Positions 35,328 through 44,147 of a stretch of DNA of 64,000 nucleotides are shown here, in pieces (positions within the stretch are counted from its first letter, which is position 1; every line of letters begins with the position of its first letter). This DNA comes from Halobacterium jilantaiense (GTDB lineage: Archaea; Halobacteriota; Halobacteria; Halobacteriales; Halobacteriaceae). The notes beneath the pieces were generated by a model that worked only from the letters and a program-made list of their open reading frames with translations, ran no database searches and was not told the DNA's origin. Made by a program: the position numbers and the translations under genes. The stretch covers positions 62,001-126,000 of the forward strand of contig NZ_FOJA01000001.1 of the NCBI RefSeq assembly GCF_900110535.1, read 5' to 3'.

Positions 35328-35804
35328 TCACTGACAGTCGCGCCGCGTCACGCCGACCCACCCCTCCGCGTCTACGTCCACGCGGTTGCCGCGCACGACC
35401 CCTGAGTGCGTGCCGTCACCGAACGCGACGCCGTTCTCCCGCGACGGGCCGGCGGTCTGCCCGAGGTAGTTCTCTCTGGCCGCCCGCATCGTTCCGGACA
35501 CGCCCCTGACGGACACGCGAACGGGGTGGTCGCGCACCTCGCTCACGCACGCCAGCGCAGCGCGCGCCCGCTCGACCTCGCCTCGCCGCACGCGAATCAG
35601 GGCCTCTCCCGCGCCGTCGGCGTAGTCGTAGTCGACGATGCGCAGGTCGGCGTCCGCGCTCCCCGGGTCCCCGAGGAGGTTCCCGGCCGCGAACCAGACC
35701 GCGCGCTGGACGTCGCTCCGGTCGAGGACGACATCCGGCCACGCCGTCAGTTCGACCGCGAGATACCGCCAGCGCGGCCGCAAGTGCTTCGGGAGGTGTT
35801 TCAT
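35328..35804 (-). CDS. rnp2: RNase P protein component 2 (Pop5/Rpp14 family)
   Basis: A 158-residue Pop5 homologue; archaeal RNase P proteins assist the catalytic RNA in cutting tRNA 5' leaders. The core reads KHLPKHLRPRWRYLAVEL, QRAVWFAAGNLLGDPGSADA and the C-terminal VRGVSGTMRAARENYL. Its start overlaps the methyltransferase stop (ATGA). About 35 C-terminal residues after the core are extra and halophile-like. Confidence 0.9.
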   Translation of the reverse strand: MKHLPKHLRPRWRYLAVELTAWPDVVLDRSDVQRAVWFAAGNLLGDPGSADADLRIVDYDYADGAGEALIRVRRGEVERARAALACVSEVRDHPVRVSVRGVSGTMRAARENYLGQTAGPSRENGVAFGDGTHSGVVRGNRVDVDAEGWVGVTRRDCQ

Positions 35805-36403
35805 CGCCGGTCGGCGATCAGCACGCCGACCTGGTCGTGGACCAGCTCGACCTCGGTGAGCGCGTAGCCGGCGTCCGTGAACGCGTCCGCGAGCACGCCG
35901 ACAGTCGCCGGGTCGTCGACCTCGGGACTGTAGAAGGGGTCGTCGGGGTTCGGCTCCCCGAAGAACATCACGTCACCGAGCACGATGCGGCGGGGTTCGA
36001 GGTCGGCGACGATGTCGATGGCCTCGCGCTTCTCGGCGTCGCTCAGGTGGTGCATCGCGAAGTTCGAGGTGACCACGTCCACGTCACCGTCGTAGTTCGG
36101 CTCGCGGAACCGCCCCTCGCCGAACGCGACGTTCTCCAGCCCGCGGTCGGCCGCCTTCTCGCGGCCCTGATCCATCATCCCCTCGCTGATGTCGCGGCCC
36201 ACGACCGTGCCGGCGTCCTCGGCCAGACCGAGCGCGATAGCGCCCGTCCCACACCCGAGGTCGAGGACCGTCTCCTCGCCGGTCGCGTCGGCGTGTTCGA
36301 GCACGAGCGCGACGCACTCGTTGTACTCCGGAGTCTTCTCGTCGTCGTACTCGGCCGCCACGTCGTCGAAGCGCGCCGCGTGCTCGTCAAGCGTCTTCTT
36401 CAT
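35801..36403 (-). CDS. Class I SAM-dependent methyltransferase
   Basis: A 200-residue Rossmann methyltransferase: SAM loop VLDLGCGTGAIALGLAED, acidic VVGRDISEGMM, and motif SNFAMHHLSDAEK. It lies between the two RNase P protein genes, overlapping rnp3 by 17 bases and rnp2 by four, so an RNA or ribosome substrate is suggested but not shown. The ATG at 36403 (MKKTLDEHAARFDDVAAEYD) matches related haloarchaeal proteins. Confidence 0.88.
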   Translation of the reverse strand: MKKTLDEHAARFDDVAAEYDDEKTPEYNECVALVLEHADATGEETVLDLGCGTGAIALGLAEDAGTVVGRDISEGMMDQGREKAADRGLENVAFGEGRFREPNYDGDVDVVTSNFAMHHLSDAEKREAIDIVADLEPRRIVLGDVMFFGEPNPDDPFYSPEVDDPATVGVLADAFTDAGYALTEVELVHDQVGVLIADRR

Positions 36404-37091
36404 ACCTGCCGCGTTCGACGCCCGGCGCAATGAACTCCTCGGAGCGCAGCCGGCGGTTCCGCGCCGCCAAGTGCGTCCACTCGCTCAGCCCCGCCCGAAT
36501 CTGGGCCTCGCTGAATCCGATTTCCGTCCCGACGGCGACGAGCTCCCGGGGTGCCCGCAGGTGGAGGTGGCTCGCCGGCCGCGCGCTCACCACGAACGGC
36601 GCGTCGTAGTGCGCCACGAGCTCCCGGAGCTTCCGCAGTCCTCGAAGGGCTTGCACGCGCTCACCGCCGCTCGCGCGCAGCACCCGCGAGAAGTCGAACT
36701 CCAGACGCACGCCGTGGTCTCTCGCGGCCTTCACGACGACGTGATTGACGTCCCCGCCGCCCGCCATCGGCGCTGCCAGCACGTCCACGCGCTCGGACTC
36801 CGCCACGAACCGGTTCGTCGCCGGGGAGTCCGCGCGCGCTGCGAGGACGGTCACCTCCTCCCGGACGTTCGCGATGTGCCCGCTGGCCTGCGAGCGGTCC
36901 GTCACCGACAACTCGACGCCGGTGACTACGTCCACGCCCGTCTCCTCGACGATACGCTCGCGGTCCCGGTCCGGCTCGGCGTCCCGCCAGTTCCGCACCA
37001 CGACGCCGTCGTAGCCGTCGCTGCCGGCCGTCGCCGCCAGCCGCGCCACCGTACTCTCGCCCTCGGGGTGGGCGTGGACCGCCTCGTACAC
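36387..37091 (-). CDS. rnp3: RNase P protein component 3 (Rpp30 family)
   Basis: A 234-residue Rpp30, the TIM-barrel partner of Pop5 in RNase P. It has VYEAVHAHPEGEST at the start, VVVRNWRDAEPDRDRERIVEE, VNHVVVKAARDHGVRLEFDFS and the HLHLRAPRELVAVGTEIG end. The GTG at 37091 is preferred because related proteins begin MYEAVHA. It heads the rnp3-methyltransferase-rnp2 unit followed by SBDS. Confidence 0.9.
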   Translation of the reverse strand: MYEAVHAHPEGESTVARLAATAGSDGYDGVVVRNWRDAEPDRDRERIVEETGVDVVTGVELSVTDRSQASGHIANVREEVTVLAARADSPATNRFVAESERVDVLAAPMAGGGDVNHVVVKAARDHGVRLEFDFSRVLRASGGERVQALRGLRKLRELVAHYDAPFVVSARPASHLHLRAPRELVAVGTEIGFSEAQIRAGLSEWTHLAARNRRLRSEEFIAPGVERGRYEEDA

Positions 37092-37137
37092 GCTCCGGGA
37101 TTGGCGGGCCGCGGTAAAAACGGGTGCGGTCCGCGAC

Positions 37138-37821
37138 CTACGCTTCCGCGCCCGTCGACTGCTCCCGGGACCGGTATTCGATGAGCCGGTCGACCTCCTG
37201 ACGAAGCAACAACTGGTAGGAGTTCCCCACGACGAACACGCCCGCCACGAGGTAGACAACGAGGCCAGCGACCCGGGTCCGCATCGTGTACTGGCTCAGG
37301 TCGTGGAGCGCGAATGCAATGACCGTCGTGGAGAGTACACTCGATGCAATCATGTGGAACGCGACCGAGTCGAGAGGGTCGCTGGAGTTGAATCTCTCCA
37401 TCATCTGGTCGTACTCGTTCACTTCGATGATGGGCAACACCAGCCAGAACACGGCGATGAGGCCAGCTACCAACGCGCCGTCGAGACTCGCCATGCCGTT
37501 CGCGACGAGCAGCAGCGAGGCCACGACGAGGAACGTATTGAATCCGTGGATGAGACTGAACCGCCCGAACTTCGGGCCATTCTCGGGAAGTGATGCTTCG
37601 GTCCCCACCCGTTCTGCGAACCAGCGGCCCGGTCGGATACTCCACCGGATGACCTGCCTGGCTTCGGGTTCGACGTTCAGTAGCTCGAAGTCGAGGAGGT
37701 GCAGGTCTTTGTCGGTCCTCGCAGCGATGTCCACGAGTTCGACCTCGCGAGCAGCCGTCGCCAGTGCGGTAGCCACCAGCAGGAACAGCGGAATCAGCAG
37801 CGACACGTTCAGCGCCGACAT
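37138..37821 (-). CDS. Multi-pass membrane protein
   Basis: A 227-residue protein with five to six hydrophobic segments (near 5-25, 95-110, 118-135, 155-175 and 185-205) and a charged stretch after the first helix. The ATG at 37821 (MSALNVSLLIPLFLLVA) leads straight into the first helix. No family recognised. It is upstream of rnp3 on the same strand but with a 46-base gap. Confidence 0.6.
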   Translation of the reverse strand: MSALNVSLLIPLFLLVATALATAAREVELVDIAARTDKDLHLLDFELLNVEPEARQVIRWSIRPGRWFAERVGTEASLPENGPKFGRFSLIHGFNTFLVVASLLLVANGMASLDGALVAGLIAVFWLVLPIIEVNEYDQMMERFNSSDPLDSVAFHMIASSVLSTTVIAFALHDLSQYTMRTRVAGLVVYLVAGVFVVGNSYQLLLRQEVDRLIEYRSREQSTGAEA

Positions 37822-37917
37822 AGGCAGCGGTTCAAACCAGACGCCTGTCAAAATACCGGGCTGTTAGGCGGTCTGGCGTTCCCGAACAACCAGTCGACGG
37901 CCAATTGGACGGAGCCG

Positions 37918-38337
37918 CTACGACAGCGCGTCCCGCGCGTTCTCGACGGCGGACTCCTTCTTCGCGGGGTAGGCTTCGACTTTCGCGCGCAGCGAGATGC
38001 CGTCGCCGAGCTGGGCGTCGCCGAGGTACGCCTCCTGCTTGTCGAGGTGGACGAACAGCGAGCAGTTGTCGTCGACGCGCTGGTCGAGTTCGCGGCGAAT
38101 CTGCTCGATGTCCGCGCCGTCCCGGAGCTGGCCGAGGACGTGGCGCATCTCGTCGGCGCGTTCGACGCGCGCGGACAGCACGACGATGCGGTCGCCGAGG
38201 TGGCCTTCGCTCTCGGCGCGTTCGAGTTCGACGTCCTCGGGGAGGAAGTGCCGGAGTGCGTCCTCGACCCGGGATTCGCCCTCCGTGTCGTAGCAGAACG
38301 CTCGGAGGTCGATGTAGTGGAACGGAACCTCGCTCAT
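37918..38337 (-). CDS. RNA-binding protein (COG1325-like)
   Basis: A 139-residue single-domain protein, MSEVPFHYIDLRAFCYDTEGESRVEDALRHFLP onwards, with the FVHLDKQEAYLGDAQLGDGI strand pair. It matches the archaeal COG1325 group, predicted exosome-associated or RNA-binding. Its location near SBDS and RNase P genes agrees with a role in RNA processing. Molecular function has not been inferred beyond that. Confidence 0.78.
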   Translation of the reverse strand: MSEVPFHYIDLRAFCYDTEGESRVEDALRHFLPEDVELERAESEGHLGDRIVVLSARVERADEMRHVLGQLRDGADIEQIRRELDQRVDDNCSLFVHLDKQEAYLGDAQLGDGISLRAKVEAYPAKKESAVENARDALS

Positions 38338-38373
38338 TGCGCCGGCGTACGCCGCCGACGCCTAAAAGACCCG

Positions 38374-38613
38374 CTACTCGTCGGCTTCGTCCGCGTCGGA
38401 CTCGTCGTCCTCGTCGTCGCCGCCGACCTCGGCGTCGGGGGCGGCTTCGAGGCTGTCCTCGGGGACGCCGGCCTCCTGGCCGTCCTCGAAGCTGATGGTG
38501 TAGTTGACGTCGCCGAACATCGTCTCGGCGGTCTGCGTGATCTTGCCCGTCTGGCCGTCGTACTCGCTGTGTTTCTCGTGGAGCACGACCGTGTCGCCCT
38601 TCTCGAAGCTCAT
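38374..38613 (-). CDS. Small SH3/KOW-like acidic protein
   Basis: A 79-residue protein, MSFEKGDTVVLHEKHSEYDG then GQTGKITQTAETMFGDVNYTI, the alternation expected for a small SH3-like barrel. It ends in a long Asp/Glu tail. KOW-like barrels often bind RNA or ribosomes, but no assignment is possible. It lies 36 bases upstream of the COG1325-like gene, same strand. Confidence 0.65.
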   Translation of the reverse strand: MSFEKGDTVVLHEKHSEYDGQTGKITQTAETMFGDVNYTISFEDGQEAGVPEDSLEAAPDAEVGGDDEDDESDADEADE

Positions 38614-38820
38614 ACCACGCTGTTCCCCCGCGGTACGCAAAAAACGATTGATTGTCGGCGGCACCGCCCGGTCGCCGTCCGTCGTCGCGTTCGCAGGCGC
38701 TGACGGCGTCCGAAACCGTCAGGAGTGTCGCCGTGGAAGTGTGGGTAATGACTCTCGTCTCCGTCTCTCGCTCGGACTCGCTCGCGCCGCTCTGCGACCG
38801 CCGCCGCGCTCCACGGGCCG

Positions 38821-39396
38821 ATGCCCGTCGATGACCTCTGGTTCCTCGCGCAGCGCGCCAGCCAGCAGGCCGAGCGAGCGTACCACGACCTGACGGCCGA
38901 CTGCGAGGGGTTCGTGGAGTTCGACCGCGAGCGCTCGGTCTCCCGCTGCCAGTTCCGTACGCTCGCCGAGCGCGTCGCGGCGACCGGCGCGCCCTACGGC
39001 GCACACACCGTCGTCTACCGGGAGAACGGCGACCTGCTGTTGGTGCGCCACGAGGGCGTCGACCGCTGGGTGGTGCCGGGCGGCGGCGTCCACGAGGACG
39101 AGTCCTATCGCGCGGCCGCCGAGCGCGAACTCCGCGAGGAGGCGGGCGTCGGAGCCGACTACGAGGGCCTGGCGATGCTGACCGACGTCACGTTCCGCTC
39201 CGGGGGCCACGAGGCCTGGGGCGTCCTGCCGGTGTTCGCGGCGCGCGCCGACGACGCCACCCCGACCGTCGACGACCCGGACGGCGAGATTTCTGACGCG
39301 CGCTGGTTCGACACGCTGCCCGAGGACACCCGGGACCGCGGCGACCTGCGGGCGTGGCGCGAGCGCGCGCTCGGCGGCCGCGCGGCCGGCGACTAA
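38821..39396 (+). CDS. Nudix hydrolase
   Basis: A 191-residue Nudix protein with a helical N-terminal part (DDLWFLAQRASQQAERAYHD) and a complete box GGGVHEDESY...RELREEAGV. The N-terminal ~60 residues distinguish it from the two Nudix proteins near the window start. Substrate unknown. Confidence 0.88.
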   Translation: MPVDDLWFLAQRASQQAERAYHDLTADCEGFVEFDRERSVSRCQFRTLAERVAATGAPYGAHTVVYRENGDLLLVRHEGVDRWVVPGGGVHEDESYRAAAERELREEAGVGADYEGLAMLTDVTFRSGGHEAWGVLPVFAARADDATPTVDDPDGEISDARWFDTLPEDTRDRGDLRAWRERALGGRAAGD

Positions 39397-39483
39397 CCGG
39401 TCAGTAACGGACCGAGCGCGGGCACAGGCCCGCAAAAGCCTTCTCCGTGCCCGCCGAACGGGAAGCCAACTGCGGAGGCGCAG

Positions 39484-40287
39484 ATGGACGGCTCAGACCT
39501 CTCCCCGGGCGACGTGCTCGCGCTCACCGGCTACGGGGTGGCGGGGCTCGTCGGAACCGTCGTCGCCGGCTTCCTCCTCCCCGTCGCGCTCGACCCCGTC
39601 CAGCCAGTGGTCTACGACGCGCTCTACCGGCCGCTCGGACCGTGGACGGCGACCAGCGCGGCGACCGCCGTGCAGTTCGGCTTGGCCGGCGCGCTCGCGC
39701 TCTCGGCCGCCGTGCTGGCCGTGGAACACCTCGGCGGCGGCCGAACCGAGTCGGTGGCGGCCGTCCTCGCGGTCGGCGTCCTCGGGCTGGTGGCCGCGGT
39801 CTTCGCTGGTGTCGCCGTCGGCGCGCCGGCGCTGCTCGCGACCGCCGCCGCGGACCTCCTCCTCCTCGTCGTGGGATTCCTCGCGCTCGGCCGCGTCGAC
39901 GCCTCGCGCGCCGGCCGGGCCGCGTTCGTCGGCAGCACCCCGTCGCTCGCGCTGCTGCTCGTGGTGCTCGCCGTCGGCCTCGGCTGGGGCGGCGGCTACG
40001 ACATTGTCGCCGAGCCAGCGCCCGAGTCGGCCGACGCCGCGGCCGACTTCGCGGACGCGCCCGAACTGCAGGCCGACCTGTTCGCACCCGAAGCCTGCGA
40101 GAACGGCGTCTGCCGGCTGGCGCTGCGAACCTACGACCGCGAAGCCGCGGCCGGCCGATTCCTCGACGACAACGGCGTCCGCTGTCCGCTCGTGAACGCG
40201 CCCGACGCCCGCGACTGGGGCGGGTCGTTCGTCGCCGCCCACGACGGCGACCGTTACAGAATCACCTGCGAAGCGTACGGCGACTGA
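39484..40287 (+). CDS. Membrane protein with extracytoplasmic C-terminal domain
   Basis: A 267-residue protein with five or so hydrophobic segments in the first ~175 residues. A soluble ~90-residue domain follows that contains three Cys (EACENGVC...GVRC) and one near the end (ITCEAYGD), possibly disulphide-linked outside the cell. No family recognised. It stands alone, convergent with the next gene. Confidence 0.65.
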   Translation: MDGSDLSPGDVLALTGYGVAGLVGTVVAGFLLPVALDPVQPVVYDALYRPLGPWTATSAATAVQFGLAGALALSAAVLAVEHLGGGRTESVAAVLAVGVLGLVAAVFAGVAVGAPALLATAAADLLLLVVGFLALGRVDASRAGRAAFVGSTPSLALLLVVLAVGLGWGGGYDIVAEPAPESADAAADFADAPELQADLFAPEACENGVCRLALRTYDREAAAGRFLDDNGVRCPLVNAPDARDWGGSFVAAHDGDRYRITCEAYGD

Positions 40288-40290
40288 GTG

Positions 40291-41121
40291 CTACTCGCCG
40301 GGGCCGAAGGACTTCCCGTCGCGCTCCTCGGCACCCCTGCGGCGGAGCGCGGCGCGGGCGTTGCTCGCCTCGTAGCCGAAGTAGACGTCCTCGCCGTACT
40401 CCTCGGCGACCTCCGCGGCGTGCAACAGATTCTCCACGTCGACGTTCACGGCGTACAGCTCGACGCTGAACGGCGCGCTCAGCGCGTCCTCGAAGCCGGA
40501 CGCGATGGTCTCGATCCAGTACGTCGTCTCGTAGGCGGTGTCGTAGAGGGGGACGACGAACTCGTCGACGACCTCGGAGAGCGCCTCCAGGTCGAGGCCC
40601 GCGCGCTCGTAGAGGTGCCCCGGGTAGGGGTCGGGATACAGCGTGAGGTACGCCTTCCCGGGGATGCGCTCGACCGCCTCCTCGACGAACTCGGTGATGA
40701 CGTCGGCGCGCCACGCCTGCCAGTCGTCGAACTCGGACTCGGCGAACGCCGCCTCGCAGCGCTCGCAGTGGCAGTACTCGGCGCGCGGGAACCCCACGTC
40801 GTCTAAGCGCACGTCCTCGTTCAGTTCGGCACAGGTCTCGACGACGGTGAGCACGCCGTTCCGGTAGTCCTCCGCCAGCGGGCAGATGTACGCCCAGTCG
40901 AAGTACGGACGGTCCCGCGTCGCCTTCTTCCCCTCGTCGTCGACGGGGACCAGTTCGGGGTCGGTGCCGGCGGTGGCGTTGTCACCGAAACACGACACCA
41001 TGTTGACCGCGTTCTCCACGGGGTCGACGTGCCGGCCGGTCACGTCCTTGACCTCGTAGAACCCCCGGTCGAACTCCGGCCAGTCGAGCTCCTCCGCGTT
41101 CCGAGTGACGACGCCGTACAT
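40291..41121 (-). CDS. Uncharacterised protein, possibly a TIM-barrel hydrolase
   Basis: A 276-residue soluble protein beginning MYGVVTRNAEELDWPEFDRGF. Repeated strand-helix units with conserved-looking aromatic ends (YFDWAYICPLAEDYRNG, YLTLYPDPYPGHLY, VVPLYDTAYETTYWIE, DVYFGYEASNA) suggest an eight-fold alpha/beta barrel of glycoside-hydrolase type. A CHCERC cluster in the middle may bind metal. This fold call is by eye only and the substrate is unknown. Confidence 0.6.
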   Translation of the reverse strand: MYGVVTRNAEELDWPEFDRGFYEVKDVTGRHVDPVENAVNMVSCFGDNATAGTDPELVPVDDEGKKATRDRPYFDWAYICPLAEDYRNGVLTVVETCAELNEDVRLDDVGFPRAEYCHCERCEAAFAESEFDDWQAWRADVITEFVEEAVERIPGKAYLTLYPDPYPGHLYERAGLDLEALSEVVDEFVVPLYDTAYETTYWIETIASGFEDALSAPFSVELYAVNVDVENLLHAAEVAEEYGEDVYFGYEASNARAALRRRGAEERDGKSFGPGE

Positions 41122-41161
41122 GAAAAACGGGTACGAACGGGGACCGCCTACGTGTTTCGGC

Positions 41162-41275
41162 TCAGTCGATGCGGTCGACTTCTTCGAGTTCTTCTGCGTC
41201 GTCGCCGAGGACGACCTTCCAGACGAGCGCGATCAACAACAACGCGACGGCGGCCTTGACCAGCTTCCGTGCCAT
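41162..41275 (-). CDS. Very small single-helix membrane protein
   Basis: A 37-residue ORF: MARKLVKAAVALLLIALVWK then VVLGDDAEELEEVDRID. Basic lead, one hydrophobic helix and an acidic tail make a credible short membrane protein. It lies 23 bases after the pyrI stop, same strand. Confidence 0.6.
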   Translation of the reverse strand: MARKLVKAAVALLLIALVWKVVLGDDAEELEEVDRID

Positions 41276-41298
41276 GACTGACACTACCGACGCCGGCA

Positions 41299-41772
41299 CT
41301 AAGGGCTTTGCGGGGTATCCGCGAGGTGTGCCGTGATGTCGTCCCGCAAGATGTCGCCGCAGTACTCACAGCGGAGGCCGTCGTCCAGCACCTCGAACGT
41401 CGGGTCGGCGGGCTCGCCCGCGTTCGTGATGCACTCGCTGTTCGGACACGTCAACACGCCCGAGACGTTCGACGGGCGCTCGACGCGGCGCTTCGCTTCG
41501 ACCTCGTAGTCGCGGACGATGTTCACGGTGGCGTCGGGCGCGATGAGCGACAGCACCTCGACCTCCGAGTCGCTGAGCTCGCGGCCCTCCACTTTCACCA
41601 CGTCCTTGCGGCCGAGGCGCTCGCTCGGGACGTTCATCCCGAGGCTCACCGCTTCGCCGCCCGAGCCGTCGATGCCCAGCATCGCGAGCACGTGCAGGGC
41701 CTGGCCGGCCGTGAGGTGGTCGAGGACGGTGCCGTTCTCGATCTTGGAGACGCGGAGTTCGGTGTCTGTCAT
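41299..41772 (-). CDS. pyrI: Aspartate carbamoyltransferase regulatory chain
   Basis: A 157-residue PyrI that carries allosteric nucleotide control of ATCase in pyrimidine synthesis. It shows [21 protein letters not shown] at the N-terminus, [21 protein letters not shown], and the zinc set CPNSEC ... CEYC. Its start overlaps the pyrB stop (ATGA), so both chains are made from one message. Confidence 0.95.
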   Translation of the reverse strand: MTDTELRVSKIENGTVLDHLTAGQALHVLAMLGIDGSGGEAVSLGMNVPSERLGRKDVVKVEGRELSDSEVEVLSLIAPDATVNIVRDYEVEAKRRVERPSNVSGVLTCPNSECITNAGEPADPTFEVLDDGLRCEYCGDILRDDITAHLADTPQSP

Positions 41773-42674
41773 AGCAGGGAGTCGAGCAGCGCCATCCGCA
41801 CCGGGACGCCGTTGTGGGCCTGTTCGAAGTACGTCGCGTACTCGGTGTCGTCGATCTCCGGCGCGATTTCGTCCACGCGCGGCAGCGGATGCATCACCGA
41901 GAGGTCGTCTTTCGCGTGTTCGTCGAGGAGTTCGGGCGTGACGCGGTACTCGCCCGCGACGGCCTCGTACTCGTCGTCGTCCGGGAACCGCTCGCGCTGG
42001 ATGCGCGTGACGTACAGCACGTCGAGGTTCGGAAGCACGGCTTCGAGGTCCTCGTGCTCCCGGACCTGCGCGCCCGCCTCGTGGAGGTCGTAGCGCACCG
42101 ACCGCGGCAACTGGAGGCTCTCCGGGCTGACGAAGTGCTGGCGTGCGCCGAAGTTCGTGAGCGCGTGCGCCAGCGAGTGCACCGTCCGACCGTACTTCAG
42201 GTCGCCGACGATGCCGATGGAGAGGTCCTCCAGACCGGCGTGCTCGCGGATGGTGTAGAGGTCAAGCAGCGTCTGACTCGGGTGGTGGCCCGCGCCGTCG
42301 CCGGCGTTCACCACGGGCACGTCGACGCGCTCGCTCGCGAGCTTCGCCGCGCCCTGCTTGGGGTGCCGGAGCACCAGCCCGTCGGCGTACCCCTCGACGA
42401 CCCGGACGGTGTCGGCCAGCGACTCGCCTTTCTTCACCGAGGAGTCGTCGACCGACCCCATGTCGACGACGCCCGCGCCGAGGCGCTTGGCCGCCGTCTC
42501 GAAGCTCATCTTCGTGCGCGTGCTCGGCTCGAAGAAGCACAACGCCAGCAACTCGCCCGCGTGCAGGTCGCGAGCAGCCTCCGGGTCGTCGTCGAACTCG
42601 GCGGCCCGCTCCAGGACTGCCTCGATGTCCGACCGGGAGAGCTGTTTGGCGGTCAGCAAGTGGTCCTGTTGCAT
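41769..42674 (-). CDS. pyrB: Aspartate carbamoyltransferase catalytic chain
   Basis: A 301-residue PyrB that makes carbamoyl aspartate. The carbamoyl phosphate site [21 protein letters not shown] is complete, as are [22 protein letters not shown] and [14 protein letters not shown] 42674 ([20 protein letters not shown]) is standard. It diverges from the MinD-like gene across an 82-base gap. Confidence 0.96.
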   Translation of the reverse strand: MQQDHLLTAKQLSRSDIEAVLERAAEFDDDPEAARDLHAGELLALCFFEPSTRTKMSFETAAKRLGAGVVDMGSVDDSSVKKGESLADTVRVVEGYADGLVLRHPKQGAAKLASERVDVPVVNAGDGAGHHPSQTLLDLYTIREHAGLEDLSIGIVGDLKYGRTVHSLAHALTNFGARQHFVSPESLQLPRSVRYDLHEAGAQVREHEDLEAVLPNLDVLYVTRIQRERFPDDDEYEAVAGEYRVTPELLDEHAKDDLSVMHPLPRVDEIAPEIDDTEYATYFEQAHNGVPVRMALLDSLL

Positions 42675-42756
42675 CGGGTGAACACGCGCTCTCCGGGAGC
42701 GTAAATCCCCCGAACCTACCCGAGGTTGAAGTACCGGGACGGGACCACCAACCCCC

Positions 42757-43392
42757 GTGCTGGCAATCGCGGGCGGGAAGGGCGGCAGCGGGAAGACGAC
42801 GACCGCACTCGGCGTCGCGGGCGCGCTCGCCCAGCGCCGCCGCCGCCCGCTGGTCGTGGACTGCGACCTCGACGCGCCGAATCTCCACCTGCGTGCGGGC
42901 GTCGACCGCGACCCCGGTGTCGACGCACCCGACCCGGAAGCCGCCGGTCGCAAAGCCGCCGCGCTTCCCGGCGTGGACGTGCTGCCGGCCGGCGACGCCG
43001 ACGGTGACGACCTCGCAGCCGCACTCGCCGCGCTCCCCGCGGACCGCCCCGTCCTGCTGGACTGTCCCGCGGGCGCGAGCGAGGCCGCTGCGCGCCCCCT
43101 CCGGGTCGCCGACGCCACCGTCCTCGTCACCACACTCGGCCACGAGAGCGTCGAGGACGCTGTCAAGACCGCCGCGATGGCGCGCGCCGTCGGGACGGCT
43201 CCCTGCGTCGCGGCCGTCTCCCGCGAACCGAGCGTGACCGACGGCCTCCGGGCGGCGCTCGGCGTCTCCGAGTGCGTCGCCGTCCCCGACGTTCCTGCGC
43301 CGCTGACTGCCGACGCCGCGACCGCCGCGTACGCGCGCCTCGCCGATGCTGCCGGAGCGGACTCCTTCGCAGGGGGCGAAGCTCAAACGTAA
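42757..43392 (+). CDS. MinD/ParA-like ATPase
   Basis: A 211-residue deviant-Walker-A ATPase: [21 protein letters not shown] at the very start, switch-like [13 protein letters not shown], and [17 protein letters not shown]. It starts with GTG. It is short for MinD and lacks an evident C-terminal membrane-targeting helix. Haloarchaea have several MinD paralogues for localising surface structures; which process this one serves is not evident. Confidence 0.85.
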   Translation: MLAIAGGKGGSGKTTTALGVAGALAQRRRRPLVVDCDLDAPNLHLRAGVDRDPGVDAPDPEAAGRKAAALPGVDVLPAGDADGDDLAAALAALPADRPVLLDCPAGASEAAARPLRVADATVLVTTLGHESVEDAVKTAAMARAVGTAPCVAAVSREPSVTDGLRAALGVSECVAVPDVPAPLTADAATAAYARLADAAGADSFAGGEAQT

Positions 43393-43420
43393 GTGGCTGA
43401 CCTGCTATTGGAGCATGGTA

Positions 43421-43846
43421 TCAGATTAGCCCCTTCCAGATCTGTATTTCTCCGTCTCGTGGGAGGTGGACTCTCACACGAACTTCGTCCTCCGTCTCGT
43501 CTTCGAGGACGGCCGTCGTGTGCTGCTCAGTGTGGTGATTGAATGCTCTGACTGTCCAGATTGCAGCGGTGTTCTCGATGGCTTCGACGGGGAGATTGGT
43601 GGACCCGCCGGAGTCGTCTTCTGGGTCGTCTGCTGGGACGTCGAACGTCCGCCAGTACTCGATTTCTCCGTCGCGCTCGAACACCACTGAAATACTGCGC
43701 TGTTCGGGTACATCGCTGCTGATGTGCCCGCCGGTAATCTCCACAGCGGGAGTAGACTGGTCCTGTGAGAGGGACCCGCATCCCGAGAGGGCTCCGACAC
43801 TCGCCGCAGCAGCGGCGACCGTCTGGCGTCTGGTGAGACGAGGCAC
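43421..43846 (-). CDS. Tat-exported lipoprotein
   Basis: A 141-residue protein from GTG 43846: LTRRQTVAAAAASVGALSGCG is a textbook haloarchaeal Tat lipoprotein signal, with the twin Arg at residues 5-6 and the lipobox Cys soon after. A longer in-frame GTG at 43888 would bury the signal. The mature domain is small and beta-rich (RSISVVFERDGEIEYWRTFDVP). Function unknown. Confidence 0.75.
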   Translation of the reverse strand: MPRLTRRQTVAAAAASVGALSGCGSLSQDQSTPAVEITGGHISSDVPEQRSISVVFERDGEIEYWRTFDVPADDPEDDSGGSTNLPVEAIENTAAIWTVRAFNHHTEQHTTAVLEDETEDEVRVRVHLPRDGEIQIWKGLI

Positions 43847-44147
43847 GTGGAGCCGGTTTGGGTCGGCGAAGTAACTATTTTGTGCCACAAATGAGGGCTA
43901 TAATAGATTCAGGCACTCTGGCGAGGGGACATGCCATGACTTCCAGCGCAGCGAGATGGAACCTCGAAGAGGTCGGCGAAGACGGACTGACTAGAACAGG
44001 GCGGAGGTGGCGTCGACGTACGGGCGACGGTTCTCTCGTCGTAGCGGCCATCCGACCACGACACACCCGCTACTACGCCTCAGCGGAGCATACGAGCCAG
44101 CCCAGCCACCCGAACGCTTAACGTGCGCTGACTACTAACACGGTCGC
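43847..44147. other. Intergenic region with one doubtful small ORF
   Basis: About 300 bases. An ORF at 43936-44121 could encode 61 residues rich in Arg, Thr and His, but it lacks any recognisable feature. AT-rich bases near 43870-43915 fit the promoter of the divergent lipoprotein gene; CTTAACG near 44118 may belong to the promoter of the next gene. Confidence 0.5.

Noticed and set aside
43936-44121. A 61-codon plus-strand ORF between the lipoprotein and RAD55-like genes
   Set aside because: Arg/Thr/His-rich, no hydrophobic core or zinc motif, and no convincing promoter of its own.
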